Origin: Planctomycetota bacterium
GTDB lineage: Bacteria; Planctomycetota; UBA1135; GCA-002686595
Direction of reading: 5' to 3'
DNA length: 64,000 nt
Assembly (NCBI GenBank): GCA_016712565.1
Contig: JADJQU010000004.1
Span: 1-64,000 of the forward strand
Under the pieces are notes generated by a model. The model saw only the letters and a list, made by a program, of their open reading frames with translations. It made no database searches and was not told where the DNA came from. This document shows positions 10,111 through 19,837 of the stretch, piece after piece; positions within the stretch are counted from its first letter, which is position 1, and every line of letters begins with the position of its first letter. A program made the position numbers and the translations under genes.

Positions 10111-12239
10111 ATGCTAAGTCTCGTTTTCGCGCAGGTTCTGGTGGTCACGGGGGCCAGCCTCGTGACCGGCACCCCGGGCGCCCCTGGGGCGGGGACGGCC
10201 GCCCCGGATCCGAGGCCCGTGACCCTGGTGGTCGAGGCCGGCAAGGTCCGCGAGATCCTGCCCGCGGGCAGCGCCCCCGCGGGCCTGCCCGCCGAGGCGC
10301 GTGTGCTCGATGGGACGGGCCTGTTCCTGTGCGCCGCGCCCCTGGACGGCTTCGCCTACTGGGACGAAGCCCACGATCCGCTCTACGCGTCGGCGGGCGT
10401 GGCGCTGGTCGCCGACCATGGCAACCGCGTGCTCTCCATCTTCGATGCGCGAGCGAACTCCGCCCGCGTCGGGTACCCCGACCTGCGCATCTGTGGTCCG
10501 GTGATCGACGGGTTTCCGCCGTCCACCACGGATGCCTCCGTGGCGCGCACGCCCCTGGAGGCCGAGGCCCAGCTGCGACCGCTGCTGGAGGAGGGCATCG
10601 ACTTCGTCGCCTTCCAGGCCAACCTGACCGCGGAACCGTGGCGCAAGTTGCTCGAGGTGGCCCACGGGGCGTCGCGTCAGGTCTGGGGGCCCCGTCCCCG
10701 CGGGTTGACGCTGGCGGAGGCCGTGGCGGGCGGCCAGGACGGCTTCCTGATGATGGACGTGCTGCTGGAACCCGGGACCACCTGGGAGGGCCGGCGCGCG
10801 GAGGACTTCGACGCCGGCATCCAGAAGCTCGGCGCTGCCCGGGCACGCCTGGTGCCCCTGCTCTCCGGCAATGCCCGGCTCCTGGAGCGTTGGACCGCCG
10901 AGCTCCCCGAGCTCGAGAACCTCAGTCCGGAATTCGCGAGCTACTGGCGCAGCGAGGTCTCCGCGCGCTCGACCCTGTTCGCCGATCCCGCGGCCCGGGC
11001 CGAGTTCCAGGCCAAGGGGGCCAAGGCCATGGAGCTCCAGCGGGAGCTGCTCTTGCGTCTCCATCGCGCCGGCGTGCGACTGGTGCCGGGCAGCGGTGCG
11101 CCCCATCCGTGGTTGTTTCCCGGCCGCGGTCTCCACGACGAGTTGGCCCTGTGGCAGGCCGCGGGCCTCGCTCCGGCGGTCCTGGTCCACCTGGCGACCG
11201 CGGGGGCCGCGGAGGCCCTGGGCGTGGCGGAGCTGCGCGGCAGTCTCTCCCGGGAAAGCGGGCCGATTTCCTGCTGCTGCGGGAAAACCCCTGCCTGAAC
11301 ATCGCCGCGCTGCGGGCCCCGGAGTGGGTCGTGCTGCGAGGAGAGGCCAGGTCGCGCGCCGAGCTCGACCTCGACGTGGAGTCCCTGCGTCGGCGCATGG
11401 CGCGGGCCCGCGAGGCCGCCGCCCGGCCCATCGACGTGGGGGACCCGCCGCGGGTCGAGGGCGAACTGGTGCTGGCGGGATACTGCGAATCCCAGGCCCT
11501 GGGGGTGCGCAGCGCCGCCGAGCGCTACACGGTGGTGCGCGGCGCGGACGGCAAGCTCTCCTTCTGCGGCCTGCGCGTGGTGCCCCAGGAGGACGGATCG
11601 CGCATCGAGGTCGAGTCCGTGCAGCGCCTCGTGGGCCGCGAGCTGGAGTACTTCAGCACCAAGGTCCGCAGCGCCAAGCACGAGCTTTCCGTCGAGGGCT
11701 TCTGGACCGCGAATCAGTTTCGCGTGCAGCGCCGGCTGGACGGCGGACACCTGGACATCACCTCCACCATGGACCACGTGGTGGCGGTGGACGCGGGCAG
11801 CGTGACCACGGCGCTGGTGCTGGGCGCGACCCAGGACGGCGGACGCTTCCCCGTGATGCTCTTCCACGAGACCCTGCAGCTGGAGGTCGTGCGCTGGGAG
11901 CTCACGATCGAGGCCGACGGCGCGCATTTCTTGCGCACGCCCGAGGGAGTCAAGTGGATGCGCTTCGATGAACGCGGCGCGGTGCTGGAACTGAGCGAGC
12001 AGCGCGGCAGCTCGGGCGTGAGAACCGTCGGCACGAACACCCTGGCGAAGAACCGGCCGGGGCTGCCCTTCAGCGAAGCGAAGAAGTCCGTGATCCAGCG
12101 CGCCCAAGCAGCGCTCAAGGCTGCGGCCAAGGATGCGAAGCACGAGGCGGCGCCCCCGGGCGATTCCCCGGGCAAGCCCCCGGAAACCCCGCCCGGCACG
12201 GAGGGGGCACGGCCCGCCGGGGGTGGGGGCGGTCGATGA
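10111..12239 (+). CDS. degenerate amidohydrolase-like exported protein with an unknown C-terminal domain (one-base frame break)
   Basis: The protein starts MLSLVFAQVLVV and reads to 11298 in one frame. The family hallmark LPGKRADFLLLRENP continues in the next frame, which runs to 12239, so one base appears to be missing at about 11240-11255. The first ~400 residues follow the imidazolonepropionase-like amidohydrolase plan (opening beta sandwich, barrel, C-terminal GKRADFLLL strand). The usual HxH metal motif is replaced by AAPLDGFAYWDEAHD and the catalytic Asp loop by VPGSGAPHP, so hydrolase activity is doubtful. The last ~310 residues have no family I recognise. It overlaps dusB by ATGA. Confidence 0.6.
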
Positions 12240-13441
12240 GCGCCGCCGCGCGCTTCGCCACGCCGATCAACGCCTCGGTTCCACCGGCCCGAGCGGGTGA
12301 ATTCAGGCCCCTGGCCCTGGGGGGCCTGCGCATCTCGCCGCCGGTGGTGCTGGCGCCCATGGCGGGGGTCACCAACTATCCCTTCCGGGCCCTGTGCCGC
12401 CAGTTCGGGGCCGGGCTCTATGTCTCGGAGATGATCACCGCCCGGGGCTTTCTCAACGGCAACCGCCTGACGGGGCTCCTGGCGAGCAGTCAGGCCGGCG
12501 AGCACCCGCGCTCGATCCAAATCTACGGCAGCGACCCGTTGGACCTGGGCCGCATGGTGGAGCGCCTGGTGGACGAGGGCGTGGATCACGTGGACATCAA
12601 CTTCGGTTGCCCCGTGCGCAAGGTGACCTCCTGCGGCGGGGGCAGCGCGATCCCGGTCAAGCCGCGGCTGGTGGCCCGGCTGGTGCGCGCCATGGTGCGC
12701 TCCGCGAAGCACGTGCCGGTGACGATCAAGATGCGCAAGGGCATCGACGAGACGACCAGCACGTACCTCGAGGCCGGACGCGTGGCGCAGGAGGAAGGGG
12801 TCAGCGCCGTGGGACTCCACGCGCGCACCGCGGCCCAGCTCTATTCCGGCGAGGCGGACTGGGACGCCATCGCCGACCTGAAATCGCACCTGGCGGTGCC
12901 CGTGCTGGGCAACGGCGACATCTGGGAGGCCTGGGATGCCCTGCGCATGATGCGCACCACGGGCTGCGACGCGGTGATCGTCGGTCGCGGCTGCCTGGGC
13001 CGCCCCTGGCTGTTCCGGGAACTGGCGGACGTGTTCCTGGGCCGCGAGCCCGCGCCCCCGCCGAACCTGGGGGAGATCAGCGCCGTGATGCTCGACCACG
13101 CCGAGCGCCTGGTGGCGTTCTTCGGTCCGCGCATGGGCATCCTGCAGATGCGCAAGTGGACTTCCTGGTACACGAAGGGATTCCCGGGCTCCGCCGCCGT
13201 GCGCGCGCGCATGATGGAGATCGAGTCCCTGGAGGACCTGCGCGGCCTGGTGGGGGACCTCGATCCGGCGACGCCGTTTCCTCTGCACGCTCTGCGGGCC
13301 CACCGCGGCAAGGGCACCCGCGTGCAACGGGTGGCCCTGCCCCATGGGTACTTGGAGCAGCGGGACGACGACACGCCGCCCCGCGGCCCCCACAGCGCGG
13401 AGGAGTTGGAAGCCTGGGAATCGGCCCTGGACGCCGGCTAG
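12236..13441 (+). CDS. dusB: tRNA-dihydrouridine synthase
   Basis: 401-residue FMN enzyme that reduces uridines in the tRNA D-loop. Residues about 25-340 form the TIM barrel, with APMAGVTNYPFR (FMN contact), DINFGCPVRKV carrying the catalytic Cys, GLHARTAAQLYSG and the phosphate-binding NGDIWEAWDA and VIVGRGCLG loops. A helical RNA-binding end follows, then a ~40-residue charged tail. The start ATG overlaps the stop of the preceding gene by 4 bases, so the two are probably translationally coupled. The DusB subfamily is the best match, but DusA/C cannot be excluded without alignment. Confidence 0.92.
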   Translation: MSAAARFATPINASVPPARAGEFRPLALGGLRISPPVVLAPMAGVTNYPFRALCRQFGAGLYVSEMITARGFLNGNRLTGLLASSQAGEHPRSIQIYGSDPLDLGRMVERLVDEGVDHVDINFGCPVRKVTSCGGGSAIPVKPRLVARLVRAMVRSAKHVPVTIKMRKGIDETTSTYLEAGRVAQEEGVSAVGLHARTAAQLYSGEADWDAIADLKSHLAVPVLGNGDIWEAWDALRMMRTTGCDAVIVGRGCLGRPWLFRELADVFLGREPAPPPNLGEISAVMLDHAERLVAFFGPRMGILQMRKWTSWYTKGFPGSAAVRARMMEIESLEDLRGLVGDLDPATPFPLHALRAHRGKGTRVQRVALPHGYLEQRDDDTPPRGPHSAEELEAWESALDAG

Positions 13442-13490
13442 AGAGATTTCCCAGGCCGACGTGGCAGGGCGCGGCAGGTCGAGCCGGGGC

Positions 13491-14522
13491 TCAGACCTTG
13501 GCGACCTCGCGCTCCATGGCCTGGGAGTACTTGCCCAGTTGGGCCGCGGCGTTCATGCGCGCGCGGTGGGAGAAGGCCGTTTGTCCGGCCTTCCACTGGG
13601 CTTCCTTGCCGGCCCAGGTCTTGATCGCGGGGGCCTGCAAGGCGCGGCCGTAGGAGAAGGACACCGACCAGGGGTGCGGTCCCAGGCGCGCGATGGCGTC
13701 CAGGTGCGCGGTGGCGGCCTCGTCCGACTGCCCGCCGGAGAGGAACACGATGCCGGGCACGGCCGCGGGCACGTGATTGCGGAAGCAGCGCACGGTGGCC
13801 TCGGCCACCTGTTGCACGCCGGCCTGGGTGGGGCACTTCTTGCCGGCGATCACCATGTTGGGCTTGAGCAGGATGTGCTCGAGCACCACGCGCTGCTGGA
13901 ACAGTTCGCGGAAGACCGCGTCCAGCGTGAGCGAGGTCACCTCGTAGCAGCGCTCCAGCGTGTTGTCCGCGTCCATCAGGACCTCGGGCTCCACGATCGG
14001 CACGATGCCGTTCTCCGTGCACAGGGCGGCGTAGCGCGCCAGGGCGTGGGCGTTGGCCGCGATGCAGTAGCTCGAGGGGATGCCCTCGCCGATGGTGATC
14101 ACGGCGCGCCACTTCGCGAACCGCGCGCCCAGGGCCTTGTGGCGCTGGAGCGCCTCGCCGAGGCCGTCGAGCCCCTGGGTGATCAACTCCCCGGGGGCGC
14201 CGGGGAGACCGATCGTGCCCTTGTCGACCTTGATGCCGGGCACCACGCCCTTCTTGGCCAGCAGGGCCGGGAACGAGGTGCCGTCCTTCGCCTTCTGGCT
14301 CAGGGTCTCCTCGAAGAAGATCACGCCGCAGATCGCCTGCTCCATGCCGGGAGTGGTGAAGAGCAGCTCGCGATAGGCGCGGCGATTCTCCTCCACGTTC
14401 TCGATGCTGGCTTCCTTGAACCGCTTGGCGATCGTGCCCGTGGACTCATCGGCGGCGAGGATGCCCTTGCCGCTGGCGGTCAGGAGTCGGACGGTGGTTT
14501 CGAGTTCCTTGTGAAAGCTCAT
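13491..14522 (-). CDS. fba: class I fructose-bisphosphate aldolase
   Basis: 343-residue glycolytic-type class I aldolase (the family of animal aldolases), which splits fructose 1,6-bisphosphate through a Schiff base and needs no metal. Key segments are GILAADESTGT (20-30), KVDKGT around residue 100 and the Schiff-base lysine in LLKPNMV (K220). The C-terminal Tyr of animal enzymes is not present. The start MSFHKELETT is chosen because the family begins here; the frame is open further upstream with low-complexity sequence. A TATGAT -10-like element lies 40-50 bases upstream of the ATG. It converges on dusB with only 49 bases between. Confidence 0.95.
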   Translation of the reverse strand: MSFHKELETTVRLLTASGKGILAADESTGTIAKRFKEASIENVEENRRAYRELLFTTPGMEQAICGVIFFEETLSQKAKDGTSFPALLAKKGVVPGIKVDKGTIGLPGAPGELITQGLDGLGEALQRHKALGARFAKWRAVITIGEGIPSSYCIAANAHALARYAALCTENGIVPIVEPEVLMDADNTLERCYEVTSLTLDAVFRELFQQRVVLEHILLKPNMVIAGKKCPTQAGVQQVAEATVRCFRNHVPAAVPGIVFLSGGQSDEAATAHLDAIARLGPHPWSVSFSYGRALQAPAIKTWAGKEAQWKAGQTAFSHRARMNAAAQLGKYSQAMEREVAKV

Positions 14523-14658
14523 GTGGATTGGGGCGGGTTGGGAGTGGCCTCTGCAACGGGCATCATAGCCTCCAGGGGCGGGGTTTCGCTGCCGCGGTTC
14601 GGCCGTGGCGAGCGTGCGCCGGCGCCGGCAGCGAGTCCGGCGTCGTGCCCGCGAGCGG

Positions 14659-15912
14659 TCATTGCTTCTGCGGCGGAGCGGGCGGCGGCGCCGGAGGCGG
14701 GGGCGACGGACGGGCCTTGCGCTCCAGGGCCTTGAATTCCACGAGAATGGCCAGGGCCGTGGCGCGCACGCGCGCCGCATCGGCGTCCAGGGTGGCGCGC
14801 CGCACCTGTCCCCGTTGGGTCAGGTCGGCATCCTGGTCGATGCGCGCCGACCACTCCTCCAGGAATTTGGCCCAATCCGCGGGCTTGGGCAGCAACTCCG
14901 CGATTCCCGCCGGTGTCGAGGCCTGCTCGTCCCACCAACTATGGAATCGGTCGCGGTGGCCGCCGTAGCCGTCGCGCAGGGGGATGCTGCCGTTCACGTA
15001 AGTCATCGCCAGCGCCGTGCGCAGGCCGCGGTGGCGCTTGGCATCCTGGAAGTAGGCGAAGACCTTGCCGTAGAGCTCGTCGTGCTGGCTGTCGGGCACC
15101 GGCGCGATCCAGGTGGTCCAATCGTTGGCCAGGTCGTGAATGATGCCCAGCACGTCCACGTCGGGCATTTCCATTTCGGCGCCGCTGGACCAGGCATCGT
15201 AGAGCGAGAGCCCCGGGTACACGCTGCCCGAGCGGTCGGTGTAGGCATGGGCGAAGGCCGCCAGGGTCTTCTGCTGGCCGCCGTCGTCCAGGGCCTGCTC
15301 GATCAAGGCCTGGGCCAGGTCCGCCTGCGGCGGAAAACCCGCCAGGGCGTTGAAGAACACGCGCGTCGGTTCGCTAGGTGCGCCGATGCGCAGCACCTCG
15401 CGACTGGCCCAGTCATAGCGCCAGCCCAGCTCGTGGCCGGTCTTCGGCACGGAGGTGAACATGGTCTTCTGCTGACGCAGGGCGCGCGGGTCCTGGGGCT
15501 CCAGGCGCCGGCGGTCGATGGGCTGGCGGGGCGCGTGGGTGTCCGGCGAATAGAAGGGCGTGGGGGGAGCCTCCGGCAGGAGGCCCGGGTCCCGCGGATC
15601 GAGTCCGCGCGCGAAGGCAATCAGGCTCTGCTGGAACGTGTCCATGTGCCGGGTGGCCTCCCGCAGGTAGGCCTCGGCGTCCACCTGCTCGGCCTCGGTC
15701 AGAAAGCTCCAGGCCTCCCGCAGTCGCTCCGGTGTGGGCTCGGCGGGAGTCGCCGCCGGCTGGGCCTGGGCGGCCCCCGCCGGGGCCGTGCCTTGGAATT
15801 CTCCCGCCGCTGCATCCAAGGGGCTTGCCGGTCTCTCGAAGGCGGGGAACGCCGCGCCGGCCACCGTGGCGAGAACTGCCAGAACCTCGTGCATGGGATT
15901 CATGGGCCCCAA
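14659..15912 (-). CDS. exported protein of unknown function
   Basis: 417 residues. A hydrophobic segment near the N-terminus (EVLAVLATVAGAAFPAF) looks like a signal peptide. A Pro/Ala-rich linker follows, then a helical domain with many Trp and acidic residues (DVLGIIHDLANDWTTW, DRFHSWWDEQ), and a tail of about ten prolines. I recognise no family or catalytic motif. It is read away from the aldolase on the same strand, with ~136 bases between, and is probably a separate unit. Confidence 0.72.
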   Translation of the reverse strand: MGPMNPMHEVLAVLATVAGAAFPAFERPASPLDAAAGEFQGTAPAGAAQAQPAATPAEPTPERLREAWSFLTEAEQVDAEAYLREATRHMDTFQQSLIAFARGLDPRDPGLLPEAPPTPFYSPDTHAPRQPIDRRRLEPQDPRALRQQKTMFTSVPKTGHELGWRYDWASREVLRIGAPSEPTRVFFNALAGFPPQADLAQALIEQALDDGGQQKTLAAFAHAYTDRSGSVYPGLSLYDAWSSGAEMEMPDVDVLGIIHDLANDWTTWIAPVPDSQHDELYGKVFAYFQDAKRHRGLRTALAMTYVNGSIPLRDGYGGHRDRFHSWWDEQASTPAGIAELLPKPADWAKFLEEWSARIDQDADLTQRGQVRRATLDADAARVRATALAILVEFKALERKARPSPPPPAPPPAPPQKQ

Positions 15913-16090
15913 GATGCCAAAGGAGCGGGGCCCGCGTCAGTCCGATCCCCTGGGGCCCGGTCCAGGACTCCCGGGCACGGGGTCAGGATTCCACCGCCCA
16001 GGTCCGGGTCCCCTGCTCAGCGGGGTCGAGGGGGCTCCCAGGGCTCCCATGACCTGCAGGACCTGCAGGACCGGCAGGCCGGGAAAGGCT

Positions 16091-16186
16091 TTCGCGGTGC
16101 GCGGCCCTCCCGCGCGGGGCGCCTTGGATCGAGCGCGCCGGGCAGGCCGCGCTCGCCGGCTGCCCCAGAGGACCGCGCACCGCGAA
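16091..16186. repeat. 14-bp perfect inverted repeat with a GC-rich 68-base loop
   Basis: TTCGCGGTGCGCGG (16091-16104) is perfectly complementary to CCGCGCACCGCGAA (16173-16186). The loop can fold further (for example CGCGCGGGGCGCC and the Gly/Cys-coloured GGGCAGG blocks). It sits in the 331-base gap 15913-16243 between two minus-strand genes, downstream of pcnB, together with a short ACCTGCAGG repeat (about 16051-16066). It may be a structured 3' end, a small RNA or a terminator without U tract. Confidence 0.5.
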
Positions 16187-16243
16187 CACCAGAAATCTAC
16201 CCCAGGACCCGGGGCAAGGGGCAAAAGGCGCTGGGGGCCTCGA

Positions 16244-17725
16244 CTATTCGAAGTCCCCGTCGTCCCCGCCGGGGGACTCGGCGTCGCCCGCGGGGGGCGA
16301 GTCGTCCTCGGCGGTTTCCTCGGTACCTGCCCCGCCCCCGTACTCGGGGCGGTCACTGCCGTCCTGGGGCCCCTCGCCGGAGCGGCGCCGGCGACGACGG
16401 CGCCGCTTGCGGGGTTCCAGGGGCGGCGGCAATGCGCCCGGGGTCTCCTGGAGCGCCCGGTAGCGCTGGACCCAGGCCTCGTAGACATCCCAGCCCTGGC
16501 CCCAGGCCATGGAACGCAGACGAAACAGCGCCAGGGCCTCGGGGAATTCCTCGCTGTGCAGGAACATCGCGGGCCGGAAGCGCTTGGAGGCGACCTGGGT
16601 GAACCGTCGTTGAACCGCGATCAGTCGGCGCGCATTGCCGCAGTCGCGCCGCGGCAGTCGAGCCGAGAGTCCGAACGGTTCGAGCACCTCTCCCGTGACT
16701 TCGAAGAGGTCCTCGGGCGGCGGGCCGGGCAGCGTGCGCGTGGCCTCGTCCGCCTCGCTTTCGATCACGCGCAGGAACAGCACCGCGATGCACAGGGCGG
16801 TGCTCGGCATGTGGCCGTCGTGCACGTAGGCATCGAGGGCTTCCATGAGGCGCCAGAACTGATCCGCGCGGTCGTGGGCCTTCGGATCGGGATCGTCGCG
16901 CTGCCCCAGATAGAGATCCACCTCGGGCAGGATCACGGCCAGGGCACCGCAGGCCCGCAACATCCGGAAGGCTCCCAGGGCCGTGCCCGAGCGCAAGAGG
17001 CGCAGGATCTCCTCCAGCACCCGCGGCTTGGCGGAACGCGACAGTTCCGCGCTGTGCTCGCACATGGCGTCCCAGGTCTCGTCGTCGATGCGAAAGCCCA
17101 GGCGCGTGGCGAACTTCACCGCGCGCAGGATGCGCACCGGGTCTTCCGCCAGGCGCACGAAGGGGTCGCCGATGGTGCGCAGGCAGCCGCGTTCCAGGTC
17201 CTCGAGACCGCCGACGTAGTCGAGGATCTCGTGGCGCGCGGGGTCCAGGAACAGCGCGTTGATCGTGAAGTCGCGCCGCACCGCGTCCTCGGCGGCGGTG
17301 CCGAATTCGTTGTCCTCGGTGATCAACAGGTCGTCACCCAGGCCCTTGGAGTCCGCCGGCGCGCGGCGGAAGGTGGCGGTCTCGACGATGTGCGGCCCGT
17401 AGGCCACGTGCACCAGCCGGAAGCGCCGGCCGATGATCCGGCCGTTGGCGAACAGGCGCTTGGCCGCGCGCGGATGGGCCGCGGTGGCCACGTCGAAGTC
17501 CTTGGGCCTGCGGCCCAGGAGCAGATCGCGCACGCAACCGCCCACCAGGTATGCCTGGTAGCCATGTCGTTGCAGTCGCGAGACGACGCGCAGTGCGTCC
17601 TGGTCCAGCGCCTCGGCGGCAATGTCGCGCGCGGGCACGATGCGCAGCGACGCGGAGTGGGTGGGGTTCAGGCTGCGCCCCGACGGTCGGTCGGGCTCCT
17701 CGCGCGTGGTTTCCCTCGGAATCAT
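16244..17725 (-). CDS. pcnB: poly(A) polymerase / CCA-adding family nucleotidyltransferase, PcnB type
   Basis: 493 residues. PcnB adds poly(A) tails to RNA 3' ends and marks them for decay. The nucleotidyltransferase signature LVGGCVRDLLLG (60-71) is followed by the catalytic DFD (76-78); RRDFTINAL (150-158) and GDPFVRLAEDPVRILRAVKF define the head and neck. The C-terminal third is helical and ends in a run of about eight Arg (EPRKRRRRRRRR) and an acidic Gly-rich tail, which favours PcnB over the CCA enzyme. An extended -10, TGCTAGAAT, lies on the minus strand at 17749-17741, which would give a leader of only about ten bases. Confidence 0.88.
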   Translation of the reverse strand: MIPRETTREEPDRPSGRSLNPTHSASLRIVPARDIAAEALDQDALRVVSRLQRHGYQAYLVGGCVRDLLLGRRPKDFDVATAAHPRAAKRLFANGRIIGRRFRLVHVAYGPHIVETATFRRAPADSKGLGDDLLITEDNEFGTAAEDAVRRDFTINALFLDPARHEILDYVGGLEDLERGCLRTIGDPFVRLAEDPVRILRAVKFATRLGFRIDDETWDAMCEHSAELSRSAKPRVLEEILRLLRSGTALGAFRMLRACGALAVILPEVDLYLGQRDDPDPKAHDRADQFWRLMEALDAYVHDGHMPSTALCIAVLFLRVIESEADEATRTLPGPPPEDLFEVTGEVLEPFGLSARLPRRDCGNARRLIAVQRRFTQVASKRFRPAMFLHSEEFPEALALFRLRSMAWGQGWDVYEAWVQRYRALQETPGALPPPLEPRKRRRRRRRRSGEGPQDGSDRPEYGGGAGTEETAEDDSPPAGDAESPGGDDGDFE

Positions 17726-17811
17726 GAATTGGATTCCAGCATTCTAGCAGCGGCGATCCACAGAACGCACGCCGCCCCATGGCGCGGGCCGGGAATGGGG
17801 CGCCGTTCGGC

Positions 17812-17840
17812 TTGTCCCACCCGGCGCCTTCGAGTACCTT
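17812..17840 (+). promoter_or_regulatory. sigma70-type promoter of tRNA-Trp
   Basis: TTGTCC (17812-17817) and TACCTT (17835-17840) are separated by 17 bases and end 12 bases before the mature tRNA 5' end, as expected for a short tRNA leader removed by RNase P. Confidence 0.6.
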
Positions 17841-17852
17841 CCCGCGCCTGAT

Positions 17853-17929
17853 AGGCCAGTAGCTCCAACGGTTAGAGCGACTGATTCCAAATCAGTAGGT
17901 TCAGGGTTCGAATCCCTGCTGGCCTGCCA
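17853..17929 (+). tRNA. tRNA-Trp (anticodon CCA)
   Basis: The acceptor arm AGGCCAG/CTGGCCT has discriminator G and an encoded CCA. The anticodon stem ACTGA/TCAGT holds loop TTCCAAA (anticodon CCA), and the T arm is CAGGG-TTCGAAT-CCCTG. It lies 12 bases upstream of rsmG and may share its transcript. Confidence 0.97.
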
Positions 17930-17941
17930 AACTCCTCGATC

Positions 17942-18855
17942 ATGAGCGCAGCCAAACGGCCTTCCGCGGGCGACCCCGGTCCCGATCCTCGACCCGAGGA
18001 ACTTCCGGTTCGGGGGCGCAAGGACTCCGCCGCGCCGCGGTCCGACCTGGATGCCGAGGCCACGCCCCCGGCCGACGTGGCCGCAAGCGGGGCCCTGTCG
18101 GAGGGCTCGGACGCTCCGTCCCCCCTGTCCCCCCCGTCCGCATCGTCGGCCGACGACCCGGATGCCGTGCTGGCCCACGCGGACACCCCGGTGCCCAGTC
18201 TCGACGAGTTGCGGGCGGCCATGCAGTGGGCCTTCGACAAGGAAGATGTGTCTCCGGCGGTCCTGGACCAGTTCGCCCAGCACGCGCGCCTGGTGCTCGA
18301 CGGCAACCGGTGCATGAACCTGACGGCCATCGTCGAGCCCCGCGAAGTGGCCGCCAAGCACTACCTGGATTCCTGGCGTGTGACGCGGCTTCTGCCGCTG
18401 CTCGGTCGCACGGTGCTCGACCTGGGCACCGGCGCGGGCTTTCCCGGGGTTCCGGTGGCCCTGGCGGAACCCCAGGCCAAGGTGGTGCTGCTGGACTCCA
18501 CGCGCAAGCGCATCGACTTCGTCAAGGAGTCCCTGGCGGCCCTGGGACTCACGCGCGCCTCGGCCACGTGGGAGCGCGCGGAAGACCACCTGGCGCGGAA
18601 CCGCTACGACATGGTGCTCGTGCGCGCCGTCAGCTCGGTGCGCGAGAACGTGCGGCTCCTGCGCAAGGTCAAGCACTCCCACAAGGACCTGTTGATGCTC
18701 AAGGGGCTTCCTGGTCGCGGGAGGTGCGCGCGGCCGAGCGCGAAGCCGAACGCCTGGGATTCCGGCTGGACACCGTCTGGGAACACAAGCTCCCGGGCGA
18801 GATGGGAGATCGCGCGATCCTGGTCTACCGGGCCCCGGGCGGGCAAGGGCACTGA
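17942..18855 (+). CDS. rsmG: 16S rRNA (guanine-527-N7)-methyltransferase (one-base frame break)
   Basis: RsmG methylates N7 of G527 in 16S rRNA. Residues 1-85 are a Pro/Ala/Ser-rich disordered extension not usual in the family. The domain follows, with CMNLTAI, HYLDSW and SAM motif I LDLGTGAGFPG (159-169). The first frame runs into unrelated sequence after LLMLKG. The family ending SWSREVRAAEREAERLGF...DRAILVYR lies in the frame that stops at 18855. Adding one G to the run GGGG at 18703-18706 joins them, so a homopolymer error is the likeliest cause. It starts 12 bases after tRNA-Trp. Confidence 0.85.
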
Positions 18856-18858
18856 GCC

Positions 18859-18957
18859 GTGTCCACCACGCTGTGGATCGCCTTGCTGGCCCTGGCGGCG
18901 ATCCTGGTGCTCGTCGTCGTCGCCATCCTCTTCTGGCCCAAGGACAACTCGTTCTAG
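18859..18957 (+). CDS. 32-residue single-pass membrane protein
   Basis: GTG start three bases after the rsmG stop. The peptide is one uninterrupted hydrophobic helix, LWIALLALAAILVLVVVAIL, followed by FWPKDNSF. Position, start codon and composition suggest a real small membrane protein translated with rsmG. There is no homology I can name and no clear ribosome binding site, so chance remains possible. Confidence 0.45.
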   Translation: MSTTLWIALLALAAILVLVVVAILFWPKDNSF

Positions 18958-19080
18958 GCCAGGTCCCGGCCGCCGGGCCGAGTGTGGGCTGGCCTGGGGT
19001 GGGCGGGCCAGGGGTGGGCTGAGCCGGCCCGCACGGCCGGCGTCGCCGGCCCGGCCGACACGATCGGCGCGGGAGCAAGT

Positions 19081-19169
19081 TGGTGCCCGAGGGGGGGGTC
19101 GAACCCCCACTCCCGGTAAAGGGAACAAGGACCTGAACCTTGCGCGTCTGCCAATTCCGCCACCCGGGC
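19081..19169 (-). tRNA. tRNA-Leu (anticodon CAG)
   Basis: On the minus strand, GCCCGGG pairs with CTCGGGC (one G-U pair), followed by A and an encoded CCA. The anticodon stem CAAGG/CCTTG holds TTCAGGT (anticodon CAG). A long variable arm (TTCCCTTTACCGGGA) marks a class II tRNA. The T arm is GGGGG-TTCGACC-CCCCC. Confidence 0.96.
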
Positions 19170-19263
19170 ACCTTGGACTCAGGCGGCGGAAGGGTAGGGC
19201 GCGGGCAGGCGCCGGTCAACGGTTCGACGGGATTCCTTGGCCCCCAGGCTATTCTGCCCGGTC

Positions 19264-19743
19264 ATGGCCACCCCGAGCGACGCTCCCAGCCTGCGGCCGA
19301 TCGCCTCCAATCGGCGCGCCCGCCACGAGTACGAGATCCAGGACGAGCTGGAATGCGGGATCGTGCTGACGGGCACCGAGGTCAAGAGCCTGCGCCAGGG
19401 CCAGTGCTCCCTGGCGGAGAGCTATGCCTACTTTCGCCGGGGTGAGCTGTTCCTGATGAACGCCAACATCCCCGAGTATCGCCAGGGGAACATCCACAAC
19501 CACCCGCCGGCCCGGGAGCGCAAGCTCCTGGCCCACAAGAAAGAGCTCTCGGCCTGGGAGAAGCGCGTCAAGGAGCGCGGGGTGACCATCGTGCCCCTCT
19601 CCCTCTACTTCAAGAACTCCAGGGTCAAGGTCAAGCTGGGCCTCGGCCGGGGAAAGAAGCAGTTCGACAAGCGCGAGACCCAGCGCGAGCGCACCGACCA
19701 GCGGGAAATTGCCCGCGCCATGGCCCAGCGACGCCGCGGTTGA
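19264..19743 (+). CDS. smpB: SsrA-binding protein
   Basis: 159 residues, the usual SmpB length. SmpB binds the tRNA-like part of tmRNA and brings it to stalled ribosomes. Typical segments are NRRARHEYEI near residue 20, LTGTEVKSLRQG, SYAYFRRGELFL, HNHPPARERKLL and the basic C-terminal tail GRGKKQFDKRETQRERTDQR that sits in the mRNA channel. The ATG at 19264 is preferred over one 27 bases upstream because the added residues are not family-like. A -10-like TATTCT lies about a dozen bases upstream. ssrA is 2.2 kb downstream. Confidence 0.97.
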   Translation: MATPSDAPSLRPIASNRRARHEYEIQDELECGIVLTGTEVKSLRQGQCSLAESYAYFRRGELFLMNANIPEYRQGNIHNHPPARERKLLAHKKELSAWEKRVKERGVTIVPLSLYFKNSRVKVKLGLGRGKKQFDKRETQRERTDQREIARAMAQRRRG

Positions 19744-19837
19744 GCGCGCGTCCGGGGGACGTGCCCGGCAGGTGCGGGGACAGACGCCGCGGTCTCCCTC
19801 GCGGACTTTTCATCCCCTGCTAGGCTGATGCCTGTCC

